This document shows positions 32,214-43,191 of a DNA stretch of 64,000 nucleotides, piece after piece (within the stretch, counting starts at the first letter, position 1; every line of letters begins with the position of its first letter). The stretch comes from Jaapia argillacea MUCL 33604 (lineage: Eukaryota > Basidiomycota > Agaricomycetes > Jaapiales > Jaapiaceae). The notes under the pieces are model-generated. The model was not told where the DNA came from and did not search any database. It saw only the letters and a program-made list of their open reading frames with translations. Position numbers and translations under genes: made by a program. The DNA is taken from the NCBI GenBank assembly GCA_000697665.1, contig KL197732.1, forward strand, positions 246,316-310,315. The letters are read 5' to 3'.

Positions 32214-33998
32214 ATGTCCCAACATACCCGAGTTGTATCTGAGACCGATACCGTTGTCGGCTCGGAGATTCTGACAACTACGGACGCGGAAAAAAAATGT
32301 GCTGATATCGTCACAGGCATATCAGAGAGCAGGTTAGATGACCATATCGACGAATGTCCCGATGGAGGGAAAAGAGCGTGGTTAGTTATACTAGGATCCT
32401 ATCTCGCACTTTTTGCGACCTTTGGGGTCGTTAATGCCTACGTGAGCCGACATTCCATCCTTGCTAACTAGCCCACGAGCTGACTATGCAACCTCTGAAA
32501 GGGTGTTTTCCAATCCTACTATCAAACTGATCTCTTAACGTCCGCCTCCGCCTCCACCATTTCCTTGATCGGCTCTATCCAGCTATTCCTCCTGTACGGC
32601 TTGGGACCTGTCATCGGAAGAGTTTTCGATGCGTACGGATGCAACGTCTGTCTACCCCCATAGATCCACAACGACGTTTGCTCATGAGAACTAGATCTTA
32701 CTCCCCGTCGGGACCTTCATAACGGTTCTATCATTGATGTTGTTATCCCTTTGCCAACATAACCAAACCTATCAATTCTTCCTCTGTCACGGTGTCCTTT
32801 TTGGATTAGGAAACGCACTTGTGTAAGCCGACTTCCAAATACTTTTCGTTCCAACCCACGAGTGACTCCTTGCAATCTTCGTTACAGGTTCTCTCCCGCT
32901 CTGGCAATCATCGCCCATTGGTTCAGTCGTAGGCGAGCCTTCGCGATAGGGATAGTCGCTTCGGGAAGCTCACTCGGAGGCATCATCTTTCCATTAATCC
33001 TCCAACGACTCATTCCCGCCATCGGCTTCGGATGGGCAGTCAGAGTAATAGCCTTCCTAACGCTGATCTGTCTGACCGTCTCTTGTATGACTATGCGATC
33101 GCGTTTGCCCCTACGCAAACGCGTCTCCCTTAGGGATGCCGTTGATTTTGGAGGTTTCCGACATTTGAGTTACTGTCTCGCAGGAATTGGCGCTTTCCTG
33201 TTCGTCCAGCCCCATTGTTCATTTCGTCTATCTCGTCGACTGACTCTCCTCATGGAGAAATTTCTACGCCTTGTTCATCCCGTATTTCTATATCGAGATT
33301 TATGCCGACTATCAGGGTGTACCAGCCAATCTATCCAACTACATGCTTGTCCTACTCAATGCAATGGGAATTCCGGCTCGCATCTTACCTGGACTCCTCG
33401 CTGATCGCTTCGGCCCGTGCGTTTTCTTTGAATGTCTCAACAATCTCAGCAATGAATAACCTTTGATCTAGTCTGAGAATCCTCGTACCCTCTACGTTCT
33501 TGTCAGGACTTATGGTACTATGCTTGTGGCTCCCATCACGTGGTGCCATTCCAATCACCCTGTTCAGCGCTCTCTATGGGCTCTTCTCAGGTAGGGAGGC
33601 AATGGCTCAATATTCTTCACGACCGATTGGCTCTGTCGGTTCTGATCCCCGTACTTTAGGAGCTTCGGTATCTCTGCTACCAGCCTATATTGCTACCATT
33701 AGCCCGGTCGAAAAGTATGGAGCCAGACTTGGTTCGTCTCCGTCTACTAGTTCTCTATCTTGATGAGATCTCATGGCCACCGACGATTTATGAAGGTTCG
33801 ATATGGATGATTGTTGCTGTAGCAACTCTTGCAGGAACTCCAACCGCCGGTACTTTTGTCAAAACACTGGACAAGGACCACTTTATGCACTTGATAGCCT
33901 TCACCGGGGTTCTCATCACACTGGCTGGTTCAGCATTTGGTATAGCCCTTTATCACGACTGGAGGAGGAAGGAGACCAAGAGCGAGATGGGTAAATGA
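32214..33998 (+). CDS. MFS transporter, monocarboxylate-permease type
   Basis: Eight exons: 32214..32441, 32502..32645, 32695..32822, 32888..33199, 33258..33416, 33472..33590, 33660..33731 and 33796..33998, giving 454 residues. About 12 membrane segments are expected. The family's first segment is visible (WLVILGSYLALFATFGVVNA, then GVFQSYYQ), as are HWFSRRRAFAIGIVASGSS after segment 4, the LPGLLADRFGP loop and a final WRRKETKSEMGK tail in the cytosol. Monocarboxylate porters move pyruvate, lactate or related acids across the plasma or organelle membrane; the substrate cannot be told from sequence. The hydrophilic N-terminus of about 55 residues before the first segment is usual in fungal members. 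Confidence 0.88.
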
Positions 33999-34110
33999 GT
34001 GGGTGAGCTAGTGATGGGGACCATCCAGTCCTCGATTCAAGCAGGACGTTTCCGTCAACAATCCTGTATATCATTCTCTGTGATTACTTCAGGCTAGAAC
34101 TACACTCGTC

Positions 34111-36953
34111 TCAATTTCCACTGTGCCCAGTTTTACTCCAATACTTCTCGCCATAATCTAACAAAATCTCCTGCCCTCGAGAAATCCTTTTCGCTACCCT
34201 CGCTTTCAGATTCCGATGTAAGGATATAAGGAAGACTGTAACCTCACTTGCAAATATTCCGATGCGGTGCTCTCCATTCACATATAGAACTGCATCTCAA
34301 AATGAAAAATGGTAGATGAGAGTGGAAAGGGGAGACACACTTCTGGCTTCTGAACTAGCTCCTTTACCACTCTTATGATTGATGTATTGTGTGGTATTGC
34401 CTGTCCTGGCAGCATCAATGATAAATGCTTCATCCAGGTCAAAAAGATAGTTGAGACCGCGATGTTCTTGGAGTTCGCTGATATCGAAGGTTATGAAAGG
34501 AAGCAAGTCAAGACAGAAGATCAGAGGACAAACTTGACGTGGTCAGTATAGCCCTGCCAGAGCTTAAAGGATGAAGTTCAATCTCGGAGATAGTCGCTCA
34601 ATACTTCACGGTTACTCACAACATCGCCAACATACTCTGATATAAAAACCGCCAGTTAGCGAACATGGTGATGGCCAGACGGATAAGGAAATCACCGCCA
34701 ATAAAATCGCCATGATGTATCGTCTTGCATGCAAATAGTCCGAGGCCATACATCCCAGTCTTGACTTCGACATTCTTGTATAGCATCAACAGCAGGGAAC
34801 CGACAAGATTCAAGAGGGACTTACAGACATGAGACCTCGTTGAATATTCACATTTTTACACCGACCCTCCGGATCTTGTGTAGAAGGATTAGACACGAGG
34901 GTATATGAGATCATCAGCGTTGAAACAAACCTCTGGTCAACGAGTGTCCCAACCCAGAAGACATTAGGATGCGGGATACAGAGGCAGAAAGTAGGATATT
35001 ACCTAGCTCCACACGGAGAACAGACATCAGGATCACACTCTCTTCCAACCTTCCTACAACGACACTTGAGGAGCTCCGAACAATTACCTTTCTTGCATTT
35101 ACACCCCCTCCAACGACGTTGACCTGTATTGGCGGCAGTTCTCAATTCAAGGACTTGGTTGTTGGATTAAAAACCCACAATTTAGTCCACAACGACAATT
35201 CCGTTCGCAGTGAAGGTTGGCACCGAAACAACTACATATATCTGTGCCACATGGGCCTTCATGATCGCATGGGGGTTTACTAGCACACCAGACAAGATGA
35301 GTGGGGAGCAGAAAAAAGAGGGAGGAGGTGACTGACGGTGCGAACTTGTTCCAACTGTCAACGATATCATCAACTACAAGCACAATGAGACAAAGTTTTG
35401 CAAGTGCACTGAGGAAGAATGGACGCACCAAATTCCAGCTCCTCTTCTGGAAAAGCTTGTTGGTGCTCATTTTCCGGATCGACAATACTATCGTTGGTTA
35501 TAATCTCGCCTCGTTTAACAAAGACCTACGCATATCGCGTCGGGATGCACTTAGCAGCTCCATCGCCAAACGAGCATCCGAAAATTACCTCACGACAAGG
35601 CTTCTGGCACAACACGGCCAGATCACAAGAGATGAGGTCTGGTGTTACTTTCAACACCGATTGTAGATCGTCCATTTCCTCTTGGTCCCAGTAGAACATA
35701 TCCTAAGAACGAGATGCAAACTGAGGTCAATCGGGAGTGTTGGATCGAAAATGATAGGAAAGGGGAAATGATCTTACTTTGAATCTGTCGATATCCGTAA
35801 CCCGAAAGCAGCTGTCTCCGCATGGGTCCCCATCGCTTAGCCGCATCCGATCGTTGGAGAGAGCAGGTTTGATGGGACTGAGTGGGGTGTAGGGGAACGC
35901 TAAGATGAGGTCAACTATGTATGCGAGTGAGAGATTCCAAGGTTGAGCGTACTATGGGTCGGACAATATGGTTGTAAACAATTCAGACTTGGACAAAAGT
36001 GAACAAGCGATTTGTTAATGCGCCCTATGAGATCATCCTCCGAGGGACTAGCCCCGTGACCACTTAGAGGGTCTTGGAGGGAAGAGAGTGAGGAGCCCGG
36101 CCAATAAAGTGTGTCCCTTCGGGAAAACTCAGGTTGAGACACTTTGGAGAACGAACGAACGACGAGGGGATACTACCTTTGGGCAGTTTGCCACACTAGT
36201 CCCGAGTCCGCATCACTTCTAGTTGGTGTCAGAACATCCTGAGCATCGATTTCCTCGAAAGAGAGGGCATAAGCTTCCCCGAAATGGAGTCGACGAAGAG
36301 CCTCAATTTCGATTACTTCCACTGGTTTTTTGACAGATGAGAAAGAGGTATAACTGGGATTTCGGTGGGGACTTACGATCCGGATCGATCATGTCGTCTA
36401 TCCAATCCCACCGAGTGAATTGATCCTCGCGATTGGCATATCCGGCGTTGTCAAAGGTAGGATCATCAGCGAAAGGAAGGAAAGCGAGGTGTTTGGAGTC
36501 GTCGGGTTCGCCTTCCCGCCAATGGATATTTCGATTTGCGGGAGTACAAGCGTCGTATCGACGGTGTGAGGGGAAGGTTTTAACCTTGACACCTTGGGAG
36601 ACTATCTCAGAGCGAATTGGGGAACCGTTGTCCAAGTCAATGAATAGCAGGACGTCTTGATCTTCGGAGGCTTCAAGGTCCATCTCCTCAAAAAGTTGGT
36701 CAACTTCTTCCTCCTCCTCATCCTCCAGTTCACCGTAATCCTCTTCTTCAACATTCGAAGGCGCCTCTCGAACGAGCGATTCGATCAACTGCGCACACCC
36801 CTCCGGCTCCCAAGAATAAAACTCCTCCCATACCTCACGGTGAACCGCGATCACGAGGCTCTTGAGGTCGACTTCATCGTCCCTTCGACCTCGGGAAGGG
36901 TTATGTAGTCCATCGTAAGGTTCGGAACGGTCAACAAACGCGATATCATCCAT
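34111..36953 (-). CDS. E(z)/EZH2-like SET histone methyltransferase, copy 1 (diverged SET)
   Basis: Sixteen exons: 36953..36377, 36321..36177, 36116..35953, 35914..35778, 35702..35589, 35525..35429, 35373..35337, 35279..35179, 35123..35003, 34930..34825, 34774..34696, 34636..34620, 34553..34534, 34477..34341, 34295..34248 and 34202..34111, giving 663 residues in unbroken phase. An acidic N-terminus leads to FLPFADDPTFD; a SANT-like segment has YWDQEEMDDLQSVL and CDLAVLCQKPC. The cysteine-rich CXC domain (CDHEGPC, CERNCRC, RRWRGCKCKKGNC, ECDPDVC) precedes SET (GMYGLGLFA, NYLFDLDEAFI, VNGEHRIGIFA, LLDYG). E(z) proteins methylate histone H3 lysine 27 in PRC2. The usual R-F/Y-x-N-H-S reads QYINHK here, and the following P-N-C is missing. 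The 17- and 20-nt exons are the least certain part. Confidence 0.8.
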
Positions 36954-37212
36954 CGAGTCAAGAATAAAGGTTCCATTTTGAACTTTAGATCAAACGGTTT
37001 AGCGTACAACGATGCTTGCCACGATGAGTGAAAGAAGGATACCACCACCAACTACGGGACCGTCCATGGACTCTGTCGCGGACCATGGACCATGAGACTC
37101 CCGTCCAACTTAGGCATCTCCAGTCTGCCCGCTTGCTCATACCTCCACCTACATTATCCTCCAATTCTATCAGTCAATCCCTAGTTCTCCAGGCCCCGGA
37201 TATTCTGGAACG
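36954..37212. promoter_or_regulatory. divergent promoter region, EZH2-like copy 1 and ATG18
   Basis: Only 259 bp separate the two start codons, so core promoters must be back to back. No specific element is asserted. Confidence 0.4.
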
Positions 37213-38907
37213 ATGTTACCACAAGGGGAGCGTACAAACTCCAAGCTCTTATTCGCGAATTTCAACCAAGATTTCACGTAAGGCTCCACCGTCCTCACGC
37301 CTTGAATGAAATGGCTAATGGTTCCAGTGTGGTATAGATGTATATCGGTAGGGACGAAGAGAGGTTATAGTATCACTAATTGTGATCCATTTGGGAGAGT
37401 GTATACCATGAGTGAGTCTTTGATCTCGTTTGAAGGCGTGAGGGGGGTGGCTAATGGTTGGTAGATGATGGTGCAAGAGGAATCGTGGAGATGCTGTTTT
37501 GTACTTCGTTAATCGCGCTCGTGGGTGCTGCAGATCAACCTTCTTCTAGTCCTCGGAAGTTGCAGATTGTGAATACCAAAGTACGACCAGATCTTTTGTG
37601 CGTTTACTCTAGCCTGGTCGTTGCTGACTGCGGCTTTGAAGCGGCAATCCATGATCTGTGAACTCCTCTTCCCTTCATCCATCCTCGCAGTCAAGCTCAA
37701 CCGAAAAACCCTCGTCATCGTCCTCGAGTCTGAAATCTATATCTATGATATCTCCAACATGCGACTTTTACATGTCATCGAAACGACTCCAAATCCAGAA
37801 GGTTCGTACCTAGTTGACGCTACACTCTACGTGACCCTTGCCCACCATCCTCATCACGTCGCACAACAGCCATCTGTGCACTATCCCCATCGGCAGATAC
37901 TTCATTCCTAGCCTATCCCTCCCCAGTCCCCTCCCCAACCTCCCCACTCTCAAACCAAACAGCCTCCCTCCAACCAACCTCTTCCTCCTCAATCCAACAA
38001 TCAGGCGACGTCCTCCTCTTCAACACTCGTTCCCTAACAGTAGCAAACGTCATCCAAGCACACAAATCACCCATCTCCTTCCTCTCTATAAACTCCACCG
38101 GAACCTTATTAGCAACCGCTTCCGAAAAAGGCACAGTGATAAGAGTGTGGAGTATCCCCGGAGCAGAAAAGTTGTATCAGTTTAGGAGGGGGACGAGAGA
38201 GGCTAGGATTTATTCGATTAACTTTAATAGCGTGTCGAGTTTGTTGGCGGTTAGTTCTGCGCATGAGACGGTTCATATTTTCAAGTTGGGAGCGCAGAAG
38301 GGAGGGGGAGGGGGGAGTGGGAAGGGTCCGGTTAGTCCTTCTGGATCGGTGAATAGTGGGGATGGAGGACAGGTTATGGATGGTGGATATGAGGCGTATA
38401 TTGATGATAAGAAGAAGGGTGGGGTTTCGTGAGTTTTTCGTCTGCGTTGGTTATCTTCGTCGTCGTTGACGTGTTGGATAGATCGAGTTTGAGACGGAGA
38501 TCTATGCAGGTTACGAAAACGATCTCGTCTTCAATGGGCGGTTACCTCCCGAACACCTTGACAGAGATGTGGGAACCTTCAAGAGATTTCGCGTTTCTGC
38601 GATTACCGACTAGTGGCGCTCGGTGTATCGTAGCCCTGAGCGGGTGAGTAGCCATCACCATTCAAAGGCTTTGACAGTGAGCTTATGAGGGGCTGGGGTG
38701 TAGGACTATGCCACAGGTTATGGTTATTTCGTCTGAAGGATACTTTTACTCGTATAATATCGATTTGGAGAATGGGGGAGAGTGTTCGTTGCTGAAACAG
38801 TATAGGTTTGGACCTCTTCCTTCTCCCTCTCTCCATTGAAGACCCGTTCTCACTCAACTATGTCATACAGCTTGTTAGATTCAGGAGAGGAATCTTCAAA
38901 CGATTGA
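37213..38907 (+). CDS. ATG18: autophagy PROPPIN, Atg18-like WD40 protein
   Basis: Eight exons: 37213..37277, 37338..37411, 37465..37580, 37642..37801, 37870..38428, 38482..38643, 38704..38805 and 38871..38907, giving 424 residues. PROPPINs are seven-bladed propellers that bind PI3P and PI(3,5)P2 on autophagosomal and vacuolar membranes. Blade segments visible are [12 protein letters not shown] near the start, [39 protein letters not shown] and the lipid-binding FRRG in [10 protein letters not shown] (about residue 243), followed by the typical [16 protein letters not shown] glycine- and serine-rich loop with KKG repeats follows blade 6. A serine- and proline-rich insert also lies before [10 protein letters not shown]. 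Confidence 0.92.
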
Positions 38908-39394
38908 TCCCTCCCTCCCAGATTTTACCCCGACTGCATACGTAGTTCTCTTGGCGCATCTCATTGCCTCCTGTCTTGTCTTCGTATCTCTACTTCTGGA
39001 TATCGAGCACATGTACCTACCTACCCCATCAACGTTTAGCGAGAATGAAATGATGAACCGGTGCGCATGAAATTGAGTAAGTAAATGTTGGGGCCCGCGG
39101 GTGGATGGAGACCGGCTATACAGCATATGGGAACCGGAGTCGTCGGGAATTTCCCCACACGTCGTCCTGCCTCATGACATAGCTCAAACACCTGATTTGG
39201 GCGTCTCGGGTCTCCCCTCTCCTCTCCTTCTCTCCTCCTCCCTCCTCCCTCCAGCTCACTCTATTTCTGTTTATACCCCCTGTACCCGCCACGCAAACAA
39301 ACAAGGGTACTACAATCCCGCAGTCCTCTACATCTCACTCCGAAACCCAACAGCGCTGTCTACCTATCCTATCGTATCCCATCGTCAAAATCCA
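38908..39394. promoter_or_regulatory. intergenic, 487 bp, with a pyrimidine-rich tract
   Basis: A long C/T-rich run at about 39212..39256 lies 140-180 nt before the ATG at 39395, a common feature of fungal promoters. A GTG-started reading frame covers part of this stretch but no ATG does. Confidence 0.4.
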
Positions 39395-40864
39395 ATGGAC
39401 AGCTTTTCGTTATTGGATGGTATCCAAGCAGCCTTCTCATCCTGTCTTCCCTGCCTCCGTCCCCCCTCCCCTCCCTCTCCCTCTCCAACTTCAACCAACC
39501 GACGTCAAACCAATAACAATAGCAACACTGAGATAGAAGGTCATACAGACCTCGAACGTCTCCTCGCTTCTTCCGATACAGAAGTCGATTCTATCTCTTT
39601 ACATTCTAATTTCGGCGACCGTGATAGGAGGAAGGGGAGAACAGGGAGGAAGAAAGGGAGGGGGAAGGGGAAGGGTATGAAAGTGTTTGGGTGGGAGGTG
39701 TTTGGGAGGCAGGCTATTCGGTTACCTGATTCCGATTCTGAGGAGGAGGATGGGAGGGGTAAGAGGAAAACGAAGGGCAGGGGGTTGGGGCAGAGTGGGA
39801 GTGGGCCTATCACACCTTCTACTTCTACCACTCTGGATTCGGACGCTGCGCCTTTGGACCCCTCGACACTATCCGCTTCTGAGCTCAACGCCCTCTTCCT
39901 CTCCCACCGCGCCCAAGCTGAAGAGGAAGAAGCGAGGAGGAAGGAAGAGAAGGAAGAGAGGCGGAGGAGGAGGAGGGAGAGGAAGGAGATTAAGAAAATG
40001 GCTGTTGCGTTTGCGCTGGAACACGACGAAGGCGAATTTGAGGGGTTCCCTGGTTCTGGGTCTTTACACCACTCTTCTTCCTCTCATCCTGGGGGAACGA
40101 GTACGAATGGACGATCGCCGTTCAGCTCGGCGCAGAGTGGGACTGCGCGGTCTGATTCGAGAGATTCTGGGTCTTCGTTGGGTGGTCGGCCGGTCATAGT
40201 CGAATCGCAAGAGGACGTACAAGCCGATTTAGAATCTGAAGCTGCGGATTTAGGAGGGGGTGTTTATAGTAAGAGGAGGAGGGGTGGGACCGAAAGAGGA
40301 AGTGAAGGAGGATCGGATTCACGTTCTAGGACTTCAGCTTCATTCTCAAACCCAGATGCTTACGCCCCTCAATCTCAAACACTCCCTCCAAACACGCTCC
40401 CTCCCCCATACAAGAAAAAGAAGAAATCGTCGAGACATTCTACATCTTCGACTTCACAGTCGCTTTCGTTACCTTCGCCTGATCATTCTTCGTTTGGGGT
40501 TTCGAACCCTGGGGTTGTGGAGCCTTCTGGTCCTGGGTTGAGTCCAGGGTTTGGTTTACCGAGTACAGGTTTCGGCACGCCCGCTAGAGACTTTGGTACG
40601 CCCAGTACCGACTTTGGTTTACCGAGCACACGCTTTGGTACGCCCGGTACCGACTTTGGTTTACCGAGTACTGGCTTCGCTACTCCAAGTACCGACTTTG
40701 GGTTCCCCAGTCCTGGATTCACCACCCCGAGTCCAGGAGATGGATTGGGAGTGAACACGGGAGGGTTGGGTGTAGGAGGGGGATTCCCTAGTGCGGGGTT
40801 GAGTGGGATTAGGAGGAAGAATAGTGATAGAGGTGTTTTCCTTGCTAGGACTGGGGAGGATTGA
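39395..40864 (+). CDS. low-complexity 489-residue protein with C-terminal 7-residue repeats
   Basis: A single exon with the first in-frame ATG at 39395. Family not recognised. The N-terminus MDSFSLLDGIQAAFSSCLPCL carries a Cys-x-x-Cys pair that could be palmitoylated. Then come a Lys/Arg/Gly-rich basic segment (about residues 74-95), a charged helix rich in E, R and K (about 165-205, likely coiled coil), serine-rich linkers, a KKKKK stretch (about 345) and nine 7-residue repeats of the type (G/D)FG.PST (residues 385-447). The length of open frame argues it is a real gene; a membrane-anchored scaffold is only a guess. Confidence 0.7.
   Translation: MDSFSLLDGIQAAFSSCLPCLRPPSPPSPSPTSTNRRQTNNNSNTEIEGHTDLERLLASSDTEVDSISLHSNFGDRDRRKGRTGRKKGRGKGKGMKVFGWEVFGRQAIRLPDSDSEEEDGRGKRKTKGRGLGQSGSGPITPSTSTTLDSDAAPLDPSTLSASELNALFLSHRAQAEEEEARRKEEKEERRRRRRERKEIKKMAVAFALEHDEGEFEGFPGSGSLHHSSSSHPGGTSTNGRSPFSSAQSGTARSDSRDSGSSLGGRPVIVESQEDVQADLESEAADLGGGVYSKRRRGGTERGSEGGSDSRSRTSASFSNPDAYAPQSQTLPPNTLPPPYKKKKKSSRHSTSSTSQSLSLPSPDHSSFGVSNPGVVEPSGPGLSPGFGLPSTGFGTPARDFGTPSTDFGLPSTRFGTPGTDFGLPSTGFATPSTDFGFPSPGFTTPSPGDGLGVNTGGLGVGGGFPSAGLSGIRRKNSDRGVFLARTGED
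40547..40735 (+). repeat. nine tandem 21-nt coding repeats
   Basis: Consensus product GFG(L/T)PST, with D, R or G at position 1, F at position 2, P at position 5 and S or G at position 6. The units drift at the ends. They lie in frame at the C-terminus of the 489-residue protein. Confidence 0.85.
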
Positions 40865-41169
40865 TGGTGTTTGTAAGGGGTCGGGGGGTTGGAAGGAGGA
40901 TGGGTTGGTGGATGTCAATTATATGCGCACGTCTTTTCATAATCGTAGAAAGTGTTCACTTGGTTTGTTGTAGTGTTTCTGTTGGGGAAGGAATGTCTGT
41001 GTTGTTGGGCCACCGAATCGACATGCATAGTCGGCTGATCCAACTGGGTGAGGATTATTGACCCCCGATGGTCAAGACATAGTCGTACATATACACACAA
41101 CCGAAAGCTCTACATCTATCGTAGGGATTGAATGTCCTTTTCGTCCCAACAAGTTCAACGAGTTCAGGT
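40865..41169. other. intergenic, 305 bp, between convergent genes
   Basis: No coding signal recognised; presumed 3' UTRs of the repeat protein and NF-YB. Confidence 0.4.
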
Positions 41170-41837
41170 TCAGGCCCCATCAGCTTGCCCATCAGCATCC
41201 CCCGCCCTCGCCGAAGTCGACGAATTCTGGTGCTACACAACACGCCATGATCAGCCCCGCCCACGCAACACAAACTTATACGCAACGAACAACTCACCTG
41301 TCGTAACTTCGCCAAATGAATCTTGAGCGTCTGCGCATAATTCTCGAAACCAAGCGTAACCATAGCATACAGTATATCCTCCCCTCCTATCGTCTTGCGC
41401 TTCTCGAGTGCGCATTTTTCGGCGGCTTCGGAGGTGATGAAGGAGATGAATTCTGAGACGCATTCTTGGAGACATTCTTTTGCTTCTTTTGCGATTTTTG
41501 CTGTTGGGGGGACTGAGGATTTCATTATGCGGGCTACGTTTGCGATCTGGGGGGGTGGGTTAGCATCGTGGCCATCGTGCAACGGTCATGGAGTGAATAA
41601 GGCGGGGTACTAGGAAGGGGAGCACAAGGAGGGGAGGAGGATGGGCGGCATCGATCCGATTGGCCTTTGTTGGACAGCAAATGAGATGGAACGCACGGGA
41701 AGGTAACGATCCTGTTCCCGATATTCTCCAACTTCCTGCTCTGTGATTGGTGCTGGCGACGGAGGCTCGGGCACGCTTGCAGGTACTTCCCCTGTTCCGT
41801 CAACTTGAGGCGCTATCATAGGTCCAAAATCTGCCAT
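41170..41837 (-). CDS. HAP3: CCAAT-binding factor subunit NF-YB / Hap3
   Basis: Three exons, 41837..41697, 41546..41298 and 41232..41170, give 150 residues. The histone-fold core spans about residues 46-132: [52 protein letters not shown] and [16 protein letters not shown]. With NF-YC it forms an H2A/H2B-like dimer, and with NF-YA it binds CCAAT boxes in the nucleus. The first exon is a proline-rich tail; the last, 20 residues, is a short Ser/Ala/Gly/Asp tail. The intron between exons 1 and 2 is 150 nt, long for this window. Confidence 0.95.
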
Positions 41838-42290
41838 CGTGGTGAATGCGAGGTGTCGGATTGGGTGAGTGGGTGAACGTCGCCGTTGCGAGTGGGAGGC
41901 GCTTGTTGAGGATACGTTGTGCACCTCTGAGTATTCAGCGTTCCTGGATTCAGCTGGGCTGCTCTTTGATAATTCACTCCGAGTTACTGATTCTTGTCGC
42001 ACGGTCTCTACATTGTAATTGTTATGGAGGAACTAACGAACTACTCGAAATCTAAGTACTGCGCCGTTTTGTCTGGGGTTGTACCTATGCACTGGGTCGC
42101 CGATGATATCGCATAAATCGATAACTATACACACCGGTCTGACAACACCGATCCCCAACGTTAACGAATCCACTCGATAAACGCTCTACCCTCCAACCCT
42201 ACAAAAGCCAGCGATATCGAACTCACCACTCCCAAAGCACACACCACCACCAATCCCATCACCACCAATCCCATCACCCTCCTCACCACA
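41838..42290. promoter_or_regulatory. divergent promoter region, NF-YB and cupin gene
   Basis: 453 bp. A CCAAT pentamer on the minus strand (ATTGG at 41860..41864) lies 23 nt before the NF-YB ATG; it may be chance or 5' UTR. Near the cupin ATG, two copies of a 15-nt unit CACCACCAATCCCAT occur at about 42245..42276. Confidence 0.4.
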
Positions 42291-42947
42291 ATGTCAACCT
42301 CATCCAACGATCCAACCCCACCACCCCCGCCACCCCCCTACCTAATCTCCACATCCTCCCTCCTCACCACCACCACCACCACCTCCCCCTCCCTAACCCC
42401 CCGTGCCCACCGCTTCAACCCCTCCGCCCATCGCTCCCAATCCAACATCTCAGATTCCACCTCCCTAACCAAATCAATCGTCCACTTATGTCGGTTACCA
42501 CCCAACAGCGAGAGCACGGCGATGCATTGGCATACGTGTGATGATGAGTGGGTTTATGTCGTTGAAGCTGGGGAAGGGGCTAGGGTTGTTGTTGTTGAGC
42601 TTGATGAGGTGGCTCAGGTGGAAGAGGGGGAGGAGGGGGTGAAGGGCAAGGAGGCAAAGGGAGAGGCAAAGGGAGAGGGAGAGGGAGGGAAAGGAGAGAT
42701 CAAAACTAAAGAAATCCCGATTCACAAAGGCGACTTCCTAGGATTCCCAGCCGGAGCACGTATAGGCCGTCTCCTCAAATCAGGCCCAACCGAAGTAGTA
42801 TACTTGATGGGAGGTTCGAGAGAATCATTCGACGTTTGTCATTATCCTTTGTTGGGTAGGAGGTTGGTGATTGATAGGACTGCGGGTGGGAGTGGTTGGA
42901 AAGGTTGGTCGGTTTTGGATGGGGATGTCGTTGAGTGGAATAAGTAG
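42291..42947 (+). CDS. cupin-domain protein
   Basis: A single exon of 218 residues. After a Pro/Thr-rich N-terminus the cupin barrel begins at VHLCRLPPNS. Motif 1 appears as AMHWHTCDDEWVYVVEAGEG, with metal-ligand type His, His and Glu. An insert of about 40 residues rich in E, K and G (42610..42705) interrupts the barrel. Motif 2 is GDFLGFPAGARIGRLLKS, which lacks the usual metal-binding His. A tail with FDVCHYPLLGRRLVIDR follows, as seen in fungal and bacterial small cupins annotated as sugar-phosphate or dioxygenase-like. Activity cannot be assigned. Confidence 0.85.
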   Translation: MSTSSNDPTPPPPPPPYLISTSSLLTTTTTTSPSLTPRAHRFNPSAHRSQSNISDSTSLTKSIVHLCRLPPNSESTAMHWHTCDDEWVYVVEAGEGARVVVVELDEVAQVEEGEEGVKGKEAKGEAKGEGEGGKGEIKTKEIPIHKGDFLGFPAGARIGRLLKSGPTEVVYLMGGSRESFDVCHYPLLGRRLVIDRTAGGSGWKGWSVLDGDVVEWNK

Positions 42948-42999
42948 GTGGGTGAGGTGTATGTATGATGATGTGTTTAATGAATGTGTACAATATCCT

Positions 43000-43191
43000 C
43001 GAAATGATTTATCAAACCACCACCCCCTGATATCACCTATCAAAGAACTTTGGCCCATAATCCAAACTCAACTCAACTCCTTTAGCGATGTTCCTACCTA
43101 CCACCCCAAATCAGTCCCCATTCGTTGCGTTGTGAAAGGGAGAGGGAGAGGGAAGGAAAGCGAAAGGACTCACAAGCGTATATCCCGATCT
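43000..43191 (-). repeat. distal copy of a 192-bp tandem duplication of the EZH2-like copy 2 3' end
   Basis: Plus-strand 43000..43191 repeats 43192..43376. On the minus strand it has the end of the penultimate exon (RIGIYA region, donor GTGAGT at 43173), an intron, and a 65-nt terminal exon at 43097..43033 with acceptor and stop. Compared with the used terminal exon (43309..43245) there are five base changes, all at synonymous third positions. Intron and 3' UTR parts are more diverged. Confidence 0.85.

Noticed and set aside
34297-34506. Separate small SET-domain gene
   Set aside because: This frame is the penultimate SET portion of EZH2-like copy 1; flanking exons complete the domain.
34111-36953. 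EZH2-like copy 1 as a pseudogene
   Set aside because: Although its SET motifs differ, all sixteen exons join in phase with canonical splice sites and no internal stop, and the CXC cysteines are kept.
39101-39394. N-terminal extension of the 489-residue protein
   Set aside because: The open frame upstream starts only at GTG, crosses a promoter-like pyrimidine tract and lacks an ATG; the ATG at 39395 is preferred.
39541-39888. Serine/proline-rich frames antisense to the 489-residue protein
   Set aside because: They are complements of the low-complexity coding strand, with no splice structure or family support.
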